A stretch of 64,000 nucleotides of DNA from Bondarzewia mesenterica. Taxonomy: Eukaryota; Basidiomycota; Agaricomycetes; Russulales; Bondarzewiaceae. Under the pieces are notes generated by a model, which was given only the letters and a program-made list of their open reading frames with translations, was not told the origin of the DNA and made no database searches. The stretch's first letter is position 1. Each line of letters starts with the position of its first letter. A program made the position numbers and the translations under genes. The DNA lies in NCBI GenBank assembly GCA_004802705.1, contig SGPL01000038.1:42083-106082 (forward strand), given 5' to 3'. Shown here in pieces: positions 58,332-64,000 of this stretch.

Positions 58332-59187
58332 TGAAGTTTGGCAAGGGGTAGTAATGAGGGGCAACTATTGAACGGAAAGCTTGTCGAGCTCGAAAAGATC
58401 ACAGACACTTTATGATAAGGCACAATAAGTTGACGTACAGAAACGTGCCAGATGAGAAGCTGGCAGTGGGGGTAGGCTGTGTATCGAGCATTGAGATGGG
58501 CAGGCATGGAGCGCTCAAACAATTCCCGCTTTGATACACAGTGTTGTCCTCGATTTTTGCACAGTTGTCTGGAGAAGCTTCTCTGGCGGTGCCGTTACAA
58601 TAGACCGCACCTACTGAGCACCTCTTCCTCGGCATGTGTGGGTCACGGACTGATGGTGTAATACATCGATAGAATTCACAGCCTTGCATCCTGTACATTT
58701 CTCCCCCTATTGGTTAACTGCACGAGGCAGGAGTGAGGAAATGCTAATTACTTGATTGAAACGTCATAATGAATATGGGCGGTGACTCACATGGCATGAC
58801 ATTAGGGTGCACGCCCGCCAAAATCGGCTGAATCTTGGCGGGCGTGGAAATACACTTTATGTCTCGAACTCTCTCCCAACTCGTATGAGAGATTGGAATG
58901 AAAGTTGGAAAAAACAGTGAAACTTAATAAATGGACGCGAGATGGTGATTATCGAATATCGACAGTGAACATATTAGTCGGGTGGTATAAAGAGCAGAGG
59001 GAGTGTAAACAACATGAGAACACGAGAGGGACTAGAAGATCTACCCTTCACCGCATAGCATATGCAGGGAAGGCAAGAAAATGGAGATGTCGAGCATGAA
59101 TGTTGCCAAAACCCGCAGTCCGAAGTGGGTCACCCGCACCCGAATAATAGCAGAAATTTGAATGAAGACTCGACCGGAATGGATGCG
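58332..59187. other. Intergenic, AAA ATPase upstream region
   Basis: About 0.86 kb with a long hairpin at 58810-58846 and one 99-codon minus-strand frame (58399-58698, Cys-rich, hydrophobic end) that I cannot support as a gene because it lacks a signal peptide or known motif. Confidence 0.4.
58810..58846. repeat. GC-rich inverted repeat (12-bp stem, 13-nt loop)
   Basis: CACGCCCGCCAA at 58810-58821 is the exact reverse complement of TTGGCGGGCGTG at 58835-58846. It could be paired sites for a dimeric regulator of the AAA gene, or the relic of a small inverted-repeat element. Confidence 0.7.
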
Positions 59188-60013
59188 TTACATCATCTGC
59201 TAAAAAAAAGTCATCAAATTTCAAAACCTTCAACATGTGCAGCCCTTCGAAACTCACCGAAACCTCCACCTCCTGCATAGGGTATCCAGACGCGCGCTTC
59301 AGGTGCAACATGTCGATAACAGCACGTCGGTCGTGTTTGATCGAAAACGGAGGAATGAAGGCCAGGGCAATGGCACAAACGATTGTGGATATGACTTTAA
59401 CGACCAATGGATGAATGGACCAAACGAGAACAAGTAGCCCCACAATGAAGAAGATCCAACCCAGGACCACGGTATACTGAGCTGCACGGATTGACCACAT
59501 AACCCATCTGTTCCTGACCCCACCAGTCTCCTCAGGTGTGTCGTATTCAGCCTGCCAGCGTTGTTGTAGATAAAGTGCTTCCGCGAGTGTCAGTGTTCCA
59601 AACCAACGTGCAGAAAACAAACACAATGCGGCCCCTAAGACATCCGCGAATAGGCCGCCTATAAAGAACGCAGTGACAACTCGTGATGCACCAGTGTCTT
59701 GAGACGTGGGCACGAGAGAAAGTGCCTGAGCTTGCACTCCAGCTAAGAATGTGGCCTTGAGTGGAGAGTGCGCTCATATGAGGATCGTCGACGCCAATGA
59801 AATTTTCTTAGACATGGCAAATAACTCACGAATAGGGCGAGCAATTGAAAGCCCTCCAATGTAGTCTGCCGGCGATCTCTAGCGATCGTGCTGCCTGACG
59901 ACGTTAAACTAATGAAAACTGGATGCAAGATGAAAGAATGTGGTTCATACTTGCTGAATCAGATTCGTTGCCTGTGGCAGGTACGATCGTGACATCGGAG
60001 TCCTCTTTATTCA
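59188..60013 (-). CDS. Membrane protein with about four transmembrane helices, unknown family
   Basis: Exons splice to EDSDVTIVPATGNESDSAS, STIARDRRQTTLEGFQLLAL, FATFLAGVQAQALSLVPTSQ, VVTAFFIGGLFADVLGAALC, LAEALYLQQRWQAEYDTPEE, YTVVLGWIFFIVGLLVLVWS and VISTIVCAIALAFIPPFSIK, ending PMQEVEVS and, after a GTGAGT intron, QMM with the stop at 59188-59190. Four hydrophobic segments are separated by charged loops, with a soluble N-terminus. The pattern resembles basidiomycete-specific membrane proteins of unknown role. The 5' end is uncertain: the first recognisable exon starts near 60013 without an in-frame ATG, so a short upstream exon is expected. Confidence 0.7.
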
Positions 60014-61085
60014 CTGAATATACGACAGGATGAGATGTTATTGGGAACAGGGAAAGCACAATATTGAAACGAGGACAAACACGGTGGTGTTTGGGTAGGC
60101 GATCCCGACATTAGTCTGTCACGGTGCGATTGCTGCGAAGATCTGGGAAACAATCTGTGGTATACAAGATGTCAGAGTCGTTCCCGCTCAAGATAAAGGC
60201 CTTGAGAGACTGCGTAGCAAAACTTGTAACCCACACGTGCTGGAGAAGGGGTGCTCAAATCCTTCATTTGTTCGGTGCGTTCGGTCCGCTGTCGTAATCG
60301 TCCAATTCATCCATTCAATATTACAATTGAGGACGGGTCACAAAGAACAAAAGCAACGTCAGACAAACTTGACATACCCTGATTGGCTGGTGTACAGACG
60401 CGGATACTGGCGCACGCGTTTAACCTGCTTCAGAAGGAGAACAGGTCTGCTGAACGGCATGGCGAAAATGCAGTGGTGCGAAGTCGCACCGGCATGGTCA
60501 TTGCTCTCTTTGCCCTTCCCTGCCAAGGCTGCCAGACCTGGAGAGGTTGTCGATGGAGATTTCCCTGAAATGCACGTGCAAAACTGCAGTCAGAAAGCCT
60601 TTATTTGTCCGATCAAACTTAATGTCCAAATCTGTGCATATACCGATAAATATACACCACCCACAGCCACCCACAGCTCATGTCGAATCCCGCTCCCCAC
60701 CTCTGATATTAAGTACACGCTGTAAAAACGAGACAAATGCGAGGAAACGTGTACTTGTTTGAAATACTACAATACATATACGATCACGGTGCGCAGTCCT
60801 ACCCTGACTCCATGACAGCGGACAGGTTACAGCATCGAATACTGAATCCGCTTCTCGCTAGAGAAAAAAATTCTGCGGACAAGTACGCCAATCCAGACTT
60901 GAAGCCAAGATCGGGCGCATTGAATCCGTCGTATGCGTGGTGTGCACAACCTCCATGTCCTTTACAGAAAGGTGGTTAATAACTATCACCTCCTCGCCAA
61001 TTATCCATAACTTCAAGTTCCCGCTACCTTTTTTTCTAGTCACCTCAAGTGAACCATTCTCTCGCCTCTTTGATACCTCTGGGCC
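60014..61085. other. Intergenic, upstream of two divergent genes
   Basis: About 1.07 kb. It should hold the first exon of the membrane-protein gene and the promoter of the plus-strand gene at 61086. No RNA gene or repeat was recognised. Confidence 0.4.
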
Positions 61086-63808
61086 ATGGAAAGCACATTT
61101 CAGTCCACTTCCCCCCCAGTCCGTTCCGCCAGTGACAATGGCGGGCGAACTTCTGCAGAAGGCTCGGGCCGTTCGACTTTGCACCCTGGTGTGTCCATCT
61201 ACTTTTGTGCTCTTAAGTTCACTTGCTCAATGCAAGCAACAGACATGCAATCGGCAGCCTATTGGCTGCCTGTACTTGTTGGCGCAGCAGCTTTGGATCG
61301 TAACATAGACGATACAGATACTCAAAGTAAGGCACTCCGTCAAACTTCGTGATCTTCTGAATTGAAGATTTCCTAAGGTAATTTAGAATTACCTGATGAG
61401 ATCGAGCTGTCGAATCGTCCTCCGCGACTGCCCGGCAGTGCTCCACCGATGACCATCCCGCAGTTCAAGGCGTGGACGACACAAACAAGTACTTCCCTCC
61501 TTCGGGTAAACAAGGTTACTCTTTGGAAGTCTCGAAAGGAGCCGTGGCGTCACGAATTTGTCGTGGTAACATTAACTCCCCGGAGAAACTTCAGACCCAG
61601 GGCATTAACCCGACCGAGTAGCGCCCTTGCTAGTTTCAATGTAACTGAGAGCGTCGAACGAGGTCTCACCTTTCGTATTGATCGTGGTCGACGTTCGCGG
61701 CGAGGACGCAAGCCCGGGCAAGCGGGTTCCGGGAGTCATCAAGCTGCCGTCGATATGGTGGAACTGATGAACTGCGACGCGACATTGCAGCTTGATCGTG
61801 ATCATGACGCTTGCTTCACATTCCGGTATCAAGAAAAGCTTTCTGACGGTGGTCTCTGCCTCCCTTTCATATGTCCTCGACTTTCAGACGTCATATTTTG
61901 TCTCGAACGAGCATCGCAAGCTTTGGGACCAGAATACCGGCTTCTCAGTCTGAATTGCTGGTCCTTTGCGTCGTATATCTTCCAGCTCGTGAAATTTCTG
62001 TTCATACATATCTGTGTGACAGAAGGCAACATGGATGGGCCCCGACTATCGTTCTTTCGGAAACGATTTTATGGAACCCAGTATCAGGAGTCTCCCCATG
62101 ACTTGGATTTCAACGATCCTCTCTTCAATCCTCTTGCAATTTTTGGTTACGAAAGCGACGCTAATCTTCCGTAAGGAATCATCGTGGATGGTGATTTTAC
62201 ATCTCACTGACGAATTTCGATCTACAGACTCGACAAGAACCCATTCCGTGTCCTGCTATTTATCACTTCCTGCCGATGTCAGGGATCAAACTCCGTCGTC
62301 AGCCTTATGGACATTACCTCTAATGTCATTCAACTTTGCGCATTTTCTTTCCTGAGCACCGAATTGGAACCCACCGGCATCTTGTCGATGCTAGAGATGG
62401 CAGTGATGTCAAGCATCGGATTCGGAAGCAAAGATCTGAAAGCGTCGGACACCACGTTTACCCTGATGAACGGCTTTATTATCACTGTGTGCGGGATGGC
62501 CATCGTGCAGGCAAACAAAGGCAAAGAACACGGCATAAACCCGCGGCGTCTTGAATTGTGCATCCGTCTTGTCATGTCCATTTGCTGCCATGATACCATC
62601 AAACAACCGCAACTCGACAAGGCGAGGGCAGAAATCATTGTCGCCATGGGTTGTTTGATCGATTTTCGAAAAGATCACTGCCAAGCTGGTGTCGAACTCG
62701 GGTTTTTGGATTTCATAGTTACGGTTCTACAGTCTGGGTACGTTGTCCTGAACAACCTTCATTCCATTGTGTTCAGTCACTGATAGTTTTGGTGCAGACC
62801 TCCGGAAGATACCTGGAAGAGCGCAATCAAAACGTTGCACACCATTGCCAATGCTGATCCCTCATTACTCACCACAAGACCTGAGGTATTTGACTTCGTC
62901 ACGGAGTTCTTCTCGAGGTCAGTCTTCATCTCACCACGTCACAATCAACTAATGCCCTTCGCAGACTATTCCGCAATCCACGAGCAGATGACGTTCTGTC
63001 GGGACCGGAAGTTTTTGATATCTACTCGGAGGCTTTCACTGAGCGCTTGGTTGATGGTGGAATACTGAAGGATATTTTGGCCTTCATCAAACGATGGTTT
63101 GACAAGGTTCTTCCATCTGGGGAGCTAAACTTACTTTTGATAACAGGAAACTGCCCGCACGCAGGCCTGGTCGTGAACGAAAAGAAGATCATCCAGCCAC
63201 GTTCCCTTCGTTTAACACAAAGAACCTTATGGGGTCATTTCAGCGCGCTGGAATACAGGTGCCAAAGACGAAGGTGAAGCTCGAGCATAGCACTTGTAAA
63301 TACCTGGCCGTCAAGATTTTGGCAAGCAAAGCCCGAAGCTTTAGAGATTCGGCATCGCCAGCGGAGCCAAACGATGCTAGCCGTGTCATTCTTCGTCCCA
63401 TTCCAGCGGACGTACTCCAAGCGATTGAGATTTACCTTGGTGGCTTGAGGTAATCTTCTCGTCATTCAAATCTACCAGTGCTAACGAAAGATTAGTCCCA
63501 GGAGTCTCAAAAACCAGATGAAGGAAGTTATACGACTACTCAAGGATATCAACTTCGGCGGATCACGGCTTAAGGGCGTCGACATGGTCAAACATGTTTT
63601 GGAGAAATCCGATTTCGCTCGAAAGCTGTTCAAGGACGTTGACTTCCGAGTACATGAGAAAAACTCAGTACTGGCGTTTGATTATGCAACGTCGCACATG
63701 AGCGTCGTGCTGACTGCAGTCAGTTTACCGTTGATCGACAGGAAGACTGAAAATGAAGCAGGTGATAAGGCAGGGCGCGGCATCGGGAGAAAGGCCCAGC
63801 CCTCGTAG
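61086..63808 (+). CDS. Uncharacterised protein with NCW-type cysteine motif and helical-repeat-like C-terminus
   Basis: The tentative start at 61086 gives MESTFQSTSPPVRSASDNGG; splicing at GTAAGG joins DDTDTQ to LPDEIELSNRPPRLPGSAPP and PQFKAWTTQTSTSLLRVNKV. A domain with HDACFTFRYQEK, CPRLSDVIFCLERASQALGP and YRLLSLNCWSFASYIFQLV follows; the buried Asn-Cys-Trp recalls NC motifs of LRAT/papain-fold proteins, but I cannot prove homology. The C-terminal half is helical and Leu-rich (QLCAFSFLSTELEPTGILSM, RLELCIRLVMSICCHDTIKQ, LGFLDFIVTVLQSG, EVFDFVTEFFSR, DILAFIKRW), armadillo-like. A GTTTGA donor at about 63096 keeps the frame into KLPARRPGRERKEDHPATFP. The stop is TAG at 63806-63808. The family seems agaricomycete-specific; the start is uncertain. 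Confidence 0.68.
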
Positions 63809-63849
63809 CTTCCTGCCAACGACTTGTAGCAGGACCCCCGATAATAGGA

Positions 63850-64000
63850 GGGGAACCTAGATGAAAATTTCCGGATTTTCGGATTTTTTGTCCGGACCGA
63901 AATTTCGTGATTTTGGGCTCTTTATGTCCGGATTTTTCGCTAGGTTCGCGCTAAGGCCATTTTTTGTCCGGACAGAGCATATAGGTCCCAGAAAATCACC
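63850..64000. repeat. Repeat-rich sequence cut by the window end
   Basis: Three direct copies of TGTCCGGA preceded or followed by T runs occur at 63889-63896, 63925-63932 and 63965-63972, spaced 36 and 40 bp, along with other CCGGA units (63871). This resembles the internal repeat style of the inverted-repeat element at 39630, but the termini are not visible, so its nature is open. Confidence 0.45.

Noticed and set aside
58399..58698. 99-codon Cys-rich minus-strand frame
   Set aside because: Looks vaguely like a small secreted protein but lacks a signal peptide and a recognisable family; kept only as a note.
61219..61446. 75-codon minus-strand frame opposite the NCW gene
   Set aside because: The plus strand gives a better spliced reading (DDTDTQ joined to LPDEIELSNRPP) with clean GT-AG signals, so this is a shadow.
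1..64000. Search for CRISPR arrays, biosynthetic gene clusters or prokaryotic operons
   Set aside because: No regularly spaced repeats, no PKS/NRPS or terpene synthase signatures; all genes are spliced eukaryotic genes.

Overview
The window is nuclear DNA of a filamentous basidiomycete, most likely an agaricomycete. Genes are dense, lie on both strands, and are cut by many introns of about 48-80 nt with GT-AG ends. The recognisable families are eukaryotic housekeeping genes plus fungal ones: a HET-C protein, an F-BAR/SH3 cytokinesis protein, a basidiomycete-style TAF2 carrying bromodomains, and lineage-restricted membrane proteins. I see no prokaryotic operons, phage or CRISPR. Protein identifications come from recognised motifs and family knowledge; no database search was run.

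Layout. 95-12005: COP9 signalosome subunit 2 (minus) and the PI3P 5-kinase FAB1 (plus) diverge from one short promoter, and LTV1 (minus) converges on FAB1. 12329-18789: TAF2 with three C-terminal bromodomains, diverging from LTV1. 19076-26042: HET-C, Mediator subunit 11, tubulin cofactor A and an uncharacterised secreted protein. 26043-40344: gene-poor, holding two paralogous bHLH transcription factors (28550-29489 and 36429-37554, both minus), a multi-pass membrane protein between them, and a 405-bp terminal-inverted-repeat element at 39630-40034. 40345-48802: the Golgi SNARE BOS1/membrin, an Nrd1/Mrn1-type four-RRM protein (minus), tRNA-Trp and the F-BAR/SH3 protein. 49654-54341: a YHR202W-like secreted phosphoesterase, a small NIF3/CutA-like protein and coatomer zeta. 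55175-63808: a large Msp1/spastin-like AAA ATPase, a four-helix membrane protein and an unrecognised protein with an NCW motif and helical-repeat-like C-terminus. 63809-64000: the start of another repeat-rich sequence.

The genes do not form one pathway. Themes are endomembrane trafficking and lipid signalling (FAB1, BOS1, coatomer zeta), transcription (TAF2, MED11, two bHLH factors) and cytoskeleton or cytokinesis (TBCA, the F-BAR protein). The most unusual items are the TAF2-bromodomain fusion, the terminal-inverted-repeat element with five internal direct repeats, the duplicated bHLH pair, and single-base reading-frame breaks in FAB1 and in the membrane protein gene, which may be sequencing errors or real lesions.
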